Assembly (NCBI GenBank): GCA_019137255.1
Contig: WPDH01000272.1
Location: 186,001-250,000 of the forward strand
Direction: 5' to 3'
DNA length: 64,000 nucleotides
Source of the DNA: Corinectria fuckeliana
Taxonomy: Eukaryota > Ascomycota > Sordariomycetes > Hypocreales > Nectriaceae
The notes under the pieces are model-generated. The model saw only the letters and a program-made list of their open reading frames with translations, was not told the DNA's origin and did no database searches. Shown here one piece after another: positions 47,401 to 57,743 of the stretch. The position numbers and the translations under genes were made by a program. How positions within the stretch are numbered: position 1 is the first letter of the stretch; every line of letters starts with the position of its first letter.

Positions 47401-48294
47401 TCATGCCTCTCGAACTTCCTCTAGTTTCCTATGCTCCCGGATCTTCTGCTCCAATACGTCTATCCCACTCCACTTCTTGAAATGCCCATCCAAAGTCCCG
47501 ATAGGAAGCAAAGAGGCGATGCGACCTATGCCCGCCTGGCCCCCTCTATATACCAGGTACGGTGGCTTGGGTTGGCTTAGGTCCTGTACCACTTGCTTTG
47601 CCCACTCTGTCGCGCCTTCCTTGTTACTCACCGAGTTGCGCCCATTCATCGGTGTCTCGATGGCCTCCTTGGCTATGTTGTAGATGGAGTCGGCCGGCAG
47701 CTCGGCGTCATTGGAGTTCTCGAAAAAGGTCGACTTCACCCGGCCTGTGACGAGATTCACCACGCGGATGCCGAACGGGGCGAGCTCGAGGCGAAGACTC
47801 TCGGTCAGGCTGGCAGCTGCGGCTTTGGACGCTGAGTAGCCCCCTTGGAAGGGCATGCCGCAGCCGAGAATCCCCATGCCCGAAGTATTGTTGGCGATGA
47901 TGGTGTCGTTGCGGGCCGAACAGAGAAGTAATGGGAGAAAGGCCCGCGTGACGCTGACAATGGAGAATGCGTTGAGTTCGAACAGCTCGCGAACTTTGTT
48001 CATCTCCATGTCGGTCACAGGCATGCTGTACCCCACCCCTGCGTTGTTTATGAGGGCATCCAGGGAGCCCTCGGTCAGACACTGGATGTGCTTGACGGCC
48101 TTGGAGATGGACTCGTCAGACCGCACGTCCAACTGTACGCATTCGATACCGGCGTCTTTTGCGGCGGCCAACTTGGAAAGGTTGCGAGCCGAGGCAAAGA
48201 CAGACCATCCAGCGGAATGGAAGGCCAATGCGAGGGCGGATCCAAGACTACCGTCGGAGCAGCCCGTGATGAGGATTGTTCTCGTGTCTTTCAT
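47401..48294 (-). CDS. Short-chain dehydrogenase/reductase (AYR1-like classical SDR)
   Basis: An intronless frame of 297 aa starts at the ATG at 48294. The cofactor motif reads TGCSDGSLGSALA, a slight variant of TGxxxGxG as in 1-acyl-dihydroxyacetone-phosphate reductases. NNAGVGYSMP and the catalytic YSASK, with TSGMG supplying the Ser, complete the active site. Arg in FASARN after beta-2 favours NADPH. The SDR should reduce a ketone. In this cluster the likely substrate is the 2-amino-3-keto product released by the oxoamine synthase, as Fum13 does for fumonisin; that assignment is inference. It is divergent from the ATP-grasp gene across a 935-bp region that holds the cluster motif. Confidence 0.87.
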   Translation of the reverse strand: MKDTRTILITGCSDGSLGSALALAFHSAGWSVFASARNLSKLAAAKDAGIECVQLDVRSDESISKAVKHIQCLTEGSLDALINNAGVGYSMPVTDMEMNKVRELFELNAFSIVSVTRAFLPLLLCSARNDTIIANNTSGMGILGCGMPFQGGYSASKAAAASLTESLRLELAPFGIRVVNLVTGRVKSTFFENSNDAELPADSIYNIAKEAIETPMNGRNSVSNKEGATEWAKQVVQDLSQPKPPYLVYRGGQAGIGRIASLLPIGTLDGHFKKWSGIDVLEQKIREHRKLEEVREA

Positions 48295-49229
48295 TTTGTT
48301 CTAATCGCGCATACACAGCTATGAAAAGTATGGAAACTGTTATGGACACCATAACTCTAATAGAGAGTTTGCAACTCGAAAACTACCCCCATCCCGCTGC
48401 TCATCTAGGAATGATAATTGAACCGAATTCCAATACTTGCTATTGATCGGGCAACCCCTAACCGTACTCCTTGACTAAGACATATAATTATCGTACGATA
48501 TATTTAATCTCGTTTACTACACTCATGACATGTATGTCAGCCAATGGCTTGCATATAGGCATGCATGTCAGACAAACAAGAAGGGGCGTAAGGGGTGACA
48601 TGCATATACGTGCTCATGCATTCAGATATAATTATCATGTCATGCACCAATTGTAACTGGTATCCACCCATTTCGGCAGCTGGGTTGGTATGACTTTGCC
48701 AATTAAGGGACAGCCAGCATGGCGCGGAACAAACACTGGTCTGGATGCATTATTTTGATGCAGGAGATGTCGGAGCCATTCTTTGTTCAGACAATGAGAG
48801 TCAGAGTGGGCAATGGCCTCTTTGCACAACAGACACGAAGATGGATAGGGCGAGACTTGAAATACACATATCTTGGTCATATTCCCTGACGTAGGACCGC
48901 CTGCTAGACTTCTCATATACATTGTTACATTGGGCAGGTGTTTGCCTATCAGCCTTCCCGGCATTCTAGTACGCCGCCTTACATGCAACAATCTAGAGAA
49001 CATTATGGTGAAGTGTAACGCAAACCGGGATTTTGTTGACGAAGTCTTTTTAGTCCAGACTTCTGACAGCCGAGGTATGAGGCCCGGGATCAGACAAACG
49101 AGGATCTAGCACTAATTGGACCTATTCATTGTAGCTCCCGTAAAGGTTTTCTGTCGTTGGAGAGTTTCCCAACATGGAGACGTCGCACGCTACTTCTATA
49201 CTGCCGACTTGCTGTTACACCAACTTCCA
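48295..49229. promoter_or_regulatory. Divergent SDR / ATP-grasp promoter region with cluster motif
   Basis: An exact copy of TGCATGTCAGAC, the reverse complement of GTCTGACATGCA, lies at 48562-48573. A near copy, TGTATGTCAGCC, lies at 48531-48542, and GTGACATGCA at about 48595-48604. Repeated ATGCAT-like steps occur around 48550-48620. No gene is recognised in the region. Confidence 0.6.
48562..48573 (-). promoter_or_regulatory. Cluster motif GTCTGACATGCA (exact)
   Basis: It is identical to the copies at 51538-51549 and 57312-57323. It lies 268 bp upstream of the SDR start and 657 bp upstream of the ATP-grasp start. Confidence 0.65.
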
Positions 49230-51164
49230 ATGTCCAGCCATCACAGGGAGTACGCAGCAGATGGTTGTTCGATCTCGGATGCCACTGGTACCGCCCTCGA
49301 GACTATCTTTCGCCGCGCTCGCTGTGTGACCCAGGGGCTGGCCAACCGGACAGCAGACATCGTGGCAGCCAAAGTGATACTGGCCCCACGTGATGGATAT
49401 CTGTGCCGGAGCGATATACTCGACGTTAGAATGCGGCATTCGGAATTCGTCGACAAGGTTGTTTCCTTCTCCACCTGGGACCAGAAAATTCCAGCCTTTG
49501 CAGCTCACGACACGAGCACTACTTCTACGCTGCTTGCGCTACTGCCATGCTCCCCTGGAGCGCTCGTGGTGAACCAATGCCAATCATCCACCTACGAAGC
49601 TTCTCTGCTGCTGCTGCAGAAAGACTTGGAGATGCGTCTGTCTTTTAACTGGCTTCTTACGAGCAAGCCGACCGCTCGAAGGGTGGCGGTCGTTGGTGGT
49701 CGTCCCATGTACGACGAAAAGCAAGGCATGTGCGGCTCCCGAGGATTCTTCGAAGCCGCTCAAGCTCTTGGCATATCCTTGATTGTTTTCGATGAGCCGG
49801 GACACTGGCTTCAAGGAGAAAAGCATTCCCACCTTCGAGAAGACTTCATTACCATGGACATGTCCAACCTGGCCGGGCTGCCGCAGGAGATAGCTCGGGC
49901 CCTTCGGGGCCGATGCGTGGATGGCATTGTCACTTTCACCGACGCCTTCGTCATCGCGACTGCCGAGGCAGCAGAGATACTGGTGCTGCCGACCGAGCCG
50001 TTGCGCGCCATGAAGCAGGCTCACTATAAACATGAGATGCGCAAGTTGGTTAATAAGACGAACATACAAGCCGTGCACCTGGACAGCGTGGACCAGTTGG
50101 ATGATGACGATCTGGTCGAGACGTTTCGAGCCCTGCAGTACCCGCTGATCGTCAAGCCATCTCGGGGCCAATTCTCCCAAGGCGTGAAGAAGGTGACGAA
50201 CGACACCAGCATGCGGCAGGCCGTGCGGGTTCTAGACCAAGACGGCCTCACCGAGCAGGGCATCTTAATCGAAACCTACGTCGACGGCCCCGAGCTGGAC
50301 GCCAACTTTGTGCTCTGGGACGGCCAAGTCCTCTTCCTCGAAGTAACCGATAACCTGCCGTGTGCGGGTGACGCCAGCGCTGCCACGCCGACCGACGGGT
50401 TTGTCGAGACGGTGCAGATTTCGAACAGCGGACTGCCCCCCGAGGAAGTGAAGATGATTCGCTCGTCTCTGCACGACAGCCTTCTCCGGTTGGGTTTCCG
50501 CTCGGGTGTTTTTCATGTCGAGGCTCGCATGCAGAACTCGTCGGTGCGGTACCAAGACGCCCGAGGCGACGGCATCCTGGACCTTGGTGCTGCTGTCATC
50601 TGCAGTGCTGACGGGGGTGACGGTGCAGAAAAAGAAGATAATACAGACGTGTTTCTCATCGAAGTCAACGCCCGAGCGCCGGGCACGGCGGGCACGTGGG
50701 CAACGCTGTACACTTACGGCGTAGACATGGGGGCGCTACAACTGCTTCGTGCTCTCGGAGACGGCGAGCGTTTCGCCGTCTTGTCGGAGCCTTTCTCTTC
50801 TTTCCTGCGTGAAAATGCCGGAGGCGGAGGCGGCGCCCAGTACTGGAACGCGCATTGCATGATTCCCGTCTATCGGGAGAACATTTACGTGCCGGGAGAT
50901 TTCTTCCACAGCGTCTACCAAGCAATTCCACAGATCATACCGCATGTTTCCAGAGCCGAGCTGTATGCCCAGTCGGGAACGGTTGCGTCACCAAGCAGCT
51001 CGGCGTGGGTTGCATACTTCTTGTTGTACTCGAGGACGAGCAGGGAACATGTTCTGAGCATGTACCATCTTGTGGCAGAGGTGTCCAAGAGGGTTTTGGA
51101 TGATGCGAGCAATGGGTCCTGGATGGTAACTGGTGATCAATCAGGAGAGAGAACCTGCATGTAG
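49230..51164 (+). CDS. ATP-grasp carboxylate-amine ligase
   Basis: The intronless frame begins at the ATG at 49230 (the frame is open upstream, but without an ATG) and encodes 644 aa. The first about 170 residues are not recognised; RRVAVVGGRPMYDEKQGMCG then starts a pre-ATP-grasp Rossmann-like domain. The ATP-grasp fold proper follows: PLIVKPSRGQFSQGVKKV, a Gly/Ser nucleotide loop, then ILIETYVDGPELDANFVL and the metal-binding FLIEVNARAPGTAG. The last part resembles the carnosine-synthase-like branch (ATP-grasp_4). Such enzymes activate a carboxylate as acyl phosphate and join it to an amine, usually forming a dipeptide-like amide. In this cluster it could couple an amino acid or dicarboxylate to the amine made by the oxoamine synthase. 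The substrate is unknown. No homologue is part of the fumonisin cluster as I know it. Confidence 0.82.
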   Translation: MSSHHREYAADGCSISDATGTALETIFRRARCVTQGLANRTADIVAAKVILAPRDGYLCRSDILDVRMRHSEFVDKVVSFSTWDQKIPAFAAHDTSTTSTLLALLPCSPGALVVNQCQSSTYEASLLLLQKDLEMRLSFNWLLTSKPTARRVAVVGGRPMYDEKQGMCGSRGFFEAAQALGISLIVFDEPGHWLQGEKHSHLREDFITMDMSNLAGLPQEIARALRGRCVDGIVTFTDAFVIATAEAAEILVLPTEPLRAMKQAHYKHEMRKLVNKTNIQAVHLDSVDQLDDDDLVETFRALQYPLIVKPSRGQFSQGVKKVTNDTSMRQAVRVLDQDGLTEQGILIETYVDGPELDANFVLWDGQVLFLEVTDNLPCAGDASAATPTDGFVETVQISNSGLPPEEVKMIRSSLHDSLLRLGFRSGVFHVEARMQNSSVRYQDARGDGILDLGAAVICSADGGDGAEKEDNTDVFLIEVNARAPGTAGTWATLYTYGVDMGALQLLRALGDGERFAVLSEPFSSFLRENAGGGGGAQYWNAHCMIPVYRENIYVPGDFFHSVYQAIPQIIPHVSRAELYAQSGTVASPSSSAWVAYFLLYSRTSREHVLSMYHLVAEVSKRVLDDASNGSWMVTGDQSGERTCM

Positions 51165-52008
51165 ACCTGACTGTCCTGCTCGTATAACATATCGAATGAA
51201 TGACATGGATGATATAGTATCGTATGAACGATAATTGACCACTGCCTTGGTGCGTGTCGAGTCTCGGTCTAGTACCATGTGCTCTCTCAACCTTCAAATC
51301 ATACCACGCTGCCTCGAAAAACACATGTGCATTAACTGTTCCAGGGCTTCAATGTCACGTCAACCATCGTTCCGGTGATGCAACCACCTGTGGGTCGGAT
51401 AAAGAGAGAGGGACTTCTCAGTTCTCGGTGGTTCTGTTATAGTTCCGATCTAATTAACCCTTCATGCAGTCAGGCACCTCATGTAAAAGAAATTACATAG
51501 GTACATGTCAGCAGAAATGACATTGCACCAACACGAATGCATGTCAGACACGTCTACGTCTAAGATGCACATACAATCATACATGTACGGTCAGCCAGTT
51601 GGAAATATTGGGAACCACATGGAAATATTGGTAATCACCTGGAAAGAAACCGCCCAGCGCACACGCTTGGTGTTGGCCATGCACAACGCGGCTATCTGAT
51701 CCTATCTTTGTGATCCTCGAGCGGTATCATGGCCTTTCTCATTGACCATGTATGCGTGGGTAGCAGCTTGGTGACCTTCCAAGCCACGGACATACCGTAC
51801 TACCTGACACATAATTGGATCCCTTGGCCGCAATCGCATGCGCCCTAAGATAAGAAGTATATACATAGAACATAGAGGGTTGGTTCAGGTCTCCGAGGAC
51901 GCTTTATGTCACGGACCTACTGTTACCGTGAGATTACCTACGTCTACTGACTCCTCACACAATAGAGCACCTTTTTCCATTTACTCCTCCGACCATCTAC
52001 CGATAAAA
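51165..52008. promoter_or_regulatory. ATP-grasp / NRPS-like intergenic region with cluster motif
   Basis: An exact TGCATGTCAGAC lies at 51538-51549, with a related TACATGTCAGCA at 51502-51513. A GGAAATATTGG repeat lies at about 51600-51633. No gene is recognised. The region should hold the promoter of the NRPS-like gene. Confidence 0.55.
51538..51549 (-). promoter_or_regulatory. Cluster motif GTCTGACATGCA (exact)
   Basis: Second exact copy in the same orientation as the one at 48562. It lies 460 bp upstream of the NRPS-like start. Confidence 0.65.
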
Positions 52009-55000
52009 ATGGATACTATCAACCACAGATTTGATGACGCTTCTCAACCTCTTGATGCCACCGTTGTCGACCTCTTCGATGGCTGGGCTGCCAGGGTACC
52101 CGACAGGGTTGCTGTCGAGTGTCAAGGGGAAAGGCTCACGTACGCCGAGCTGCGCAACGCCTCACTTCACGTCAGCCAAGCGCTGCTGTCGGCCAGTGTC
52201 CAGCCACAGGCCCGGATCCCGCTCCTGACGCAAATGTCGCTCGAGATGCTCCCGGCTGTCATTGGGATCCTGCGGGTCGGCGCCTGTTACGTGCCCATGG
52301 ATGTGGTGGCCTGGAGCCGCACGAGGATCGAAGCGGCGCTATCCGAGCTCTCCTCGGCCCTCGCCGTTGTGACGAGCCCGTGTCCCGGGCTGGTGCTGTC
52401 ATTGTACATCACTACTGTGGTGGACTTTCAGAAACCATGGCTGCGTTCGCCTCTCGTCGGTGACTACGACCGCTTGTGTATGCAACTGGACGTGGTGCGA
52501 AGCGGGTTCCGTGTTGACGACCTTGCCTGGATCGTCTTCACCTCGGGAACAACTGGAAAGCCAAAGGGGGTCATGGTTTACCACCGGGCCATCTACGCAG
52601 TCTCGGTGGTGCAACTCAGCGATGAGCTCGACGCCGTCACGGAACAACATGGCACTCGTTGCTTATTGGCTTATTCTATTGCATTTGACGGCAAGTCTCA
52701 GGTTCTTTCATCTACTTTCCGAATCAGAACTAACAGTGATTGTGATGAAATCTTCAGGCTGTGCTGGAGTGGTCTGGTTAACTCTGACAAAGGGTGGCAC
52801 CTTGGTGATGGCGTCACCATCCAACTTCCCCCAGGTTTCAGCCACCTGCGACCTCTTGAGTATGACGCCTTCTATGCTGGCGACCATGGATCCCTGCGGA
52901 GCCTATGACGGTGTGAGCTACATCTACTTGGGTGGCGAGGCGCCCGTCATGGACGTCGTACGCCGATGGATCCGTCCCAACCGGAAAGTTATGACCACGT
53001 ACGGCCCGTCAGAAACGACCGTCACCATCAGCTTCGGCGAGCTCAATCCCGATGAGGAGCCCCCGTTCGGCGAGCTGATCCCCGGAGTTCAGGTCGTGCT
53101 GGTAGACGAGCACCTGCAAGAGTGCAGTCATGGCGAGGTCCTGATCGCTGGCCCCGGTCTGGCGGCCGGCTACCTCAACAACCCCCAGCTGACGACGCAG
53201 AAATTCATCCAGTGGAACGGCAAGCGATTCTACCGCACGGGAGATCTTGCTCGACGAAACGAGGACGGTCAGCTTGTGTGGGCCGGTCGAGCAGACTCTC
53301 TAGTCAAAAATCGTGGCTTTCTGATCAACATCGAGACCGAAGTCGAGCCCGCGCTGCTTTGTTTTGATCCTGTCCGGTTCGCCGTGGCTTTCATCTGGCG
53401 AGACCGACTGGTAGGGTTCGTCCAGCCCGCCAGCATCACCGTCGAGGAGCTACGGCAGTTTATGAAGGAGCGCTTCGATGCCTTTGTAGTCCCGGACGTC
53501 ATCTTGGCCATGGACTGTTTTCCCCTCCGGGCTAATGGAAAAACAGATCGAGATGCTCTCAGGGCTCAGCTAGACGAAAGGGTAGCCATGGATCAAGGAC
53601 TGCTGGAGGACCAGGGGCAGCAGCCCGCCTCAGCCTACGAGACGTTGCGTCTAGCTTATTCTCAGGTCCTACATGTTCCACTCCAGCAGCTTGACGGGAG
53701 TTCGTCTTTTACCAGACAGGGCGGAAACTCCTTGACAGCCATCAAACTTGCCCACCTTTTACACCAGCACGGGTACCCGATCTCAGTGGTACAGATCCTG
53801 AAACTGGATACGATCGGACTATTGGAGCAAGCCCTCCGTCGCCCAGTGGGACTGGAGAGAGACGACAACGTCATCAACCACGAGCTTGGGTCCGGTGGTT
53901 CCGACGGCGTGCCCGTGACGGACGTGCAGAAGCTGTTTCTCAACCGGTCCCTGGAAAGCCCTAAATATTGCGCTCTCATCGGCGTAACCCGGTACGTCGG
54001 GGATGCCTCAACCACCCCGACCGCCAGCGAGCTCCACGATGCTTGTGTCAAGGCCTGGTCAGCACATAGCATCTTCCAAACGCGCTTCGATCTGGAAAAT
54101 TTCACTCTCTCCGACCTTGGGAGGTTGAATCTGGACTGGCACGATGTGAGCGTTGTGGAAGACGACTTCGAAAGTGCATGTGCGGCGGCCGAGGAGAAGG
54201 CATGGCGGCATCTGGACGAGCTCACGCGCTCCGACAACGAGGTCCCCTACTGCGACATTACGTGCGTTTCGGTGCCGGGACGCAAAGCATTGGCTTTTAT
54301 TAGTCGCACCCATCACGTCTTGGTGGATGTGTTTTCGTCGGCCATTCTCTCCAAGGACGTGGAACGAGCCCTGGCGGGAGAGGAAGTCCATCCAGGACCT
54401 CGTTTCCAGGACTTCGCGAGGTTCATGCAAAGGTACAAGTGTGCCAAACTGGACAAGGCCACTCGGACCTTTGAGAAGATGTTGCAGCCACTCCCTGCCA
54501 CGTCGGTGCTGCAGCTTCCCCGCCCACGGTTACCGCCGCCAAAGCAAGCCTTTGATCTCGTGCGTTTCGACTCTCCCGCGGCCGTCAGCAAGTCTACACT
54601 CGATGCTGCAGTCTATAGCCAAGGCATCACAACTAGCACTATGGCATACGCCGCCTGGGCGCTCTTCCTGGTCAAGGTGACGGGATGGGACCGCCTTGGT
54701 TTCTCCATCAGCTTGTCGGGACGCACCCTGCCGTGGCCAGGAACACAGTCTATCGTGGGTCCCCTCTTGTCTCGTGTTCCCTTCAGCACCGCCGTTCCGA
54801 CCCACGGACACGTGCATGAGTGGCTAGCCGAAGTGCACAAGACTACCCTGGACACGCTTGAGTTCGACGGCCTTTCGCACTCCTTGCCAGACTCCATCAT
54901 GGCAGACCCGCGCACCAACACCACCATTGTACTGTGCTTCCTCGACGTGCCCCAAACATCCTCCAACTGGTCCTACAGCGACAAGCAGCGCCATAACTAC

Positions 55001-55174
55001 CTCCTGGATTGGTCTATTCTTCAGGATGGCGACGCTGTTACGACCGTATTTGAGATTCAGTCAACACAGGTCGATCTCGATTGGGCAGGAGATGTGAGTG
55101 GTATTCCAGGGCAGATGCTGAATGCATTAGTTAACTCTACAAAAGAGACCCTCGTCGAGGATCTGTTGAAATAA
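52009..55174 (+). CDS. NRPS-like enzyme with A-T-C architecture
   Basis: Exons 52009-52690 and 52758-55174 give 1032 aa. The start is the ATG of MDTINHRFDD; an earlier in-frame ATG at 51838 adds unlikely sequence. The adenylation domain shows FTSGTTGKPKG, TYGPSETT (about 308), YRTGDLARR and NGKTDR with the catalytic Lys (about 488). The carrier domain has GGNSLTAIKL (about 550). The condensation domain has HHVLVDV (about 745), so the HHxxxD motif is intact. There is no reductase or thioesterase. Intron 1 is GC-AG (GACG to GCAAGT). An A-T-C enzyme can load an acid on its own carrier and transfer it to an external amine or alcohol. By analogy with Fum14 (T-C) and a separate activating enzyme in fumonisin, it may esterify or amidate the polyketide. 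The A-domain specificity is not read here. Confidence 0.87.
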
Positions 55175-55465
55175 GACACCAAACATATACAGGGGAGGTA
55201 GTTATCTTTGCTTGTCTCTACAAGCCTACTTGACTCCAGATGTAACGTCGCCCAAGAACGGTTTGAGTCACCGATGTGAAGTCCTCCACAGAGAGGGGTT
55301 GAACGCTGTACTTATGTGTGAGCGAGCAATCGCTATTATTGCAGAGACAAGGCATTTTGTATGAACAAAGGCAACGATAGCGATTCATTCAAGATTCCAT
55401 ATTTAAACTCTTCTAATTGAGTCTTGTATTGTGATCTCCAGGGTACCAGAGCCGACACGACTTCC
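55175..55465. other. Convergent spacer
   Basis: 291 bp between the stops of the NRPS-like and oxoamine synthase genes. Only 3' signals are expected; AT-rich runs occur at about 55390-55435. Confidence 0.4.
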
Positions 55466-57047
55466 TTACTTGGATAGAAGAGCCGGCTGCATAAAGCTCA
55501 CCTTCCGAGCAGCAGAAGGAAGCGTATCTCTCGCACCGCTGCGCTCAATAACCAGCATTTCCGTTGCCCAATCCCCGACAGCCGCGATAAGGCGGTCGAT
55601 ATCCTCCTGGCTGTTATGAGCATGAAACACTAGCCGGACACGACCGGCCCCCTTGGGCACGGTTGGCCAGGAAATAGGGTAGGCATTCATGTTGGCCATG
55701 ATCAAGGTAAAGAACAAATACATTTCATGACCATGGCGTAACCGGAGCGGCACAATGTGCGACTGGTAGGGTCGCACGTCCCATTCGTCGGCGAGAGGTA
55801 CGGATATCAGACCTTCGTCAATGGCCTCTTGCCAGACGGGATGCTCCATGATAGTTTCGAAAAAGTACTTGACGATGTATTGGATATGTTCTTGTTCCTA
55901 CAATGGGGCAGAGTCAGTAAGTCATGAGGTGCTGCTAAAGCCGGGGCGTACATGCCTTTTGGGTCTCTCCGCTCCGAAGCAATTGGTATCCGGCCCGAAT
56001 ACAAGCTACCATGGGAACCGACGGTGCACCGCTGTAGGTCAAGGATCTTGCATTCTGTATCATAACGCTTCGGATCGTCTTGTTGCAGAGAATCACACCT
56101 AAACTTGAGGCTTCAGCATAGTGCTTCTTAGCTGGGGACTGTGCACAGCAAAACATACCCCCGGTGGCTCCCAAAGCCTTGCTGCATACGTGGATTCGGA
56201 TGGCAATGTCGTCTTCCAGCCCCAGTTCTCGGACCTTGATGTATGAGTCAGTTCAGCTGTATTACATGGAAGATTCGTGAGGAGGGGAACCACTGACTAG
56301 ACCGGCCCCTTTGGGCCCCAACACGCCACTGCTGTGAGCCTCATCTATGATAAACTGGGCATTTCCAGAAGGGAAGAGCTCTTTCACCAGCTGGACAAAC
56401 TCGGGCAGGGGGCATATGTCGCCCTCCATGCTATAAACTGATTCGACACAGATGAGGATCGACTTTGCCCCCGTGCGGAATGCCGAGTCTGTGTCCTTGA
56501 GCGCTGTTAGTACGTCTCGGAGCGAGTTGATGCTGTTATGCTGGAACGAGATCTTATGGGCGGCGTTGCTTAACTTGATGCCCAAGGACGTGCTCGCATG
56601 CGAAAACTCGTCCCACACGATGGCGTCCCCCGGCAGTGGGACGGCCTCGAAGACGGCGATGTTGGCCAGGAAACCTGAGTGGCAGATCCAAGCCGTCTCG
56701 GAGCCGTGGAAGGCTGCGACCTCTTGCTCGACAACATTCAGATAGTCGTAGTTTCCATATTGCGTGCGAGAGCCCGAGGCGCTGAGTCGGAAATCGCCAC
56801 AGCGGGCCAACTCTTCCAGAAAGGCGGTGCGGATCCGTCCCGAGCGACTCAGCGACAGAAAGTCACTCGACGTAAGGTCGAGGACGTCGTCTTCCCACCG
56901 CGGCTTCAGTGTGATGTGGCCGCCTTTTCTGCGGGTGACATCCATGGATTGCTCCAGTCTGCGGTAGAAAGCTGCCTCATTCTTGACCGACGGGCCACGC
57001 AAGGCCTGACCTTGTAGATGAGTTTTGAGTAAGGACTCGTAATACAT
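55466..57047 (-). CDS. PLP-dependent alpha-oxoamine synthase (AONS/serine palmitoyltransferase family)
   Basis: Exons 56298-57047, 56159-56234, 55956-56098 and 55466-55897 (minus strand) give 466 aa. Family blocks include LDLTSSDFLSLSRS, SGSRTQYGNYDYLNVVEQEV, the cofactor-stacking HSGFLANIAVFE, IIDEAHSSGVLGPKGAGL and the PLP lysine in CSKALGATGG. The enzyme joins an acyl thioester to an amino acid with loss of carbon dioxide, giving a 2-amino-3-ketone. In fungal clusters such as fumonisin (Fum8) it releases the chain from a thioesterase-less reducing PKS; its divergent pairing with the PKS gene here supports the same role. The amino-acid partner (Ala, Ser or Gly) cannot be read from the sequence. 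Intron 3 (55898-55955) is GC-AG (AAAAG to GCATGT). No membrane anchor is evident, unlike serine palmitoyltransferase. Confidence 0.87.
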
Positions 57048-57743
57048 TTTTAGACGACTAGTAGCCTATCCAAAACGATAGACATGGCACGACTTCTTGC
57101 ATCTTTTCATGCACCTTCTGTCGATATTTTATGGTCTTGCGAAGCTTGATACTGGCCGAGGATTTCTGCTTATAGGCCAGGGTAGGTAGACTACCCCGAG
57201 TCTTGCCCGTAGGAGAGTGTAAGACGGACCAAGTACAACACAACTGTATGTGTCTGACTTGCATTATGCTGACCTGCATTCGCGACCTGCTTTTTGTCTG
57301 ACCTGCGTTTGGTCTGACATGCATATTTGATATTTGGTCTGACGTGCATATGTAGTTGGTCCAACAGCCCAGGGATTCTGTTCCGGGGTTGCTCTTTATT
57401 GAGGCAGGGCAGGTGTTCCAGAACTTGATACTCTCGATGAGACAACTACTGCTCTCTGGTGGGTTGGGTAGTCTGGGGTGGGTGGGTCTATGTCAGACCA
57501 GTTCCTTCCGTAGTGATTGACTGTACGTTTTATGTCGTTGCGTGATACTTGGTCGAGTACAGATGACAGCATCTCGTAACAGACAGCGAGTGGCATTTCA
57601 AGAAGTATTTAGGCAGTCTAGCCGCCGTTTAACATGTCGAATAAATCAAAGCCACAGTCAATGAAACCTGGCCGACATTATATCAATCCATCAACATCCT
57701 CTCCTCCCATCTGTCCATTGAATCTCTCCGTCAATAGGGCAAG
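57048..57743. promoter_or_regulatory. Divergent oxoamine synthase / PKS promoter region
   Basis: This 696-bp region separates the two core genes. It holds the motif array at 57252-57348, about 205-300 bp from the oxoamine synthase start and 395-490 bp from the PKS start. No gene is present. Confidence 0.65.
57252..57348 (+). promoter_or_regulatory. Array of cluster motif GTCTGACNTGCA
   Basis: Three exact copies lie at 57252-57263 (N = T), 57312-57323 (N = A) and 57337-57348 (N = G). A copy with one mismatch (GTCTGACCTGCG) is at 57296-57307, one with two mismatches at 57267-57278, and a half site (CGACCTGC) at 57283-57290. All point the same way. This density strongly suggests protein binding sites. 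Confidence 0.75.

Noticed and set aside
49116..49229. Open extension upstream of the ATP-grasp ATG
   Set aside because: It begins with TTG, not ATG, and no splice acceptor with upstream coding sequence is evident.
51838..52008. Upstream in-frame ATG that would extend the NRPS-like protein by 57 residues
   Set aside because: The extra residues are not family-like and fall in the promoter region; MDTINHRFDD at 52009 starts just before the adenylation domain.
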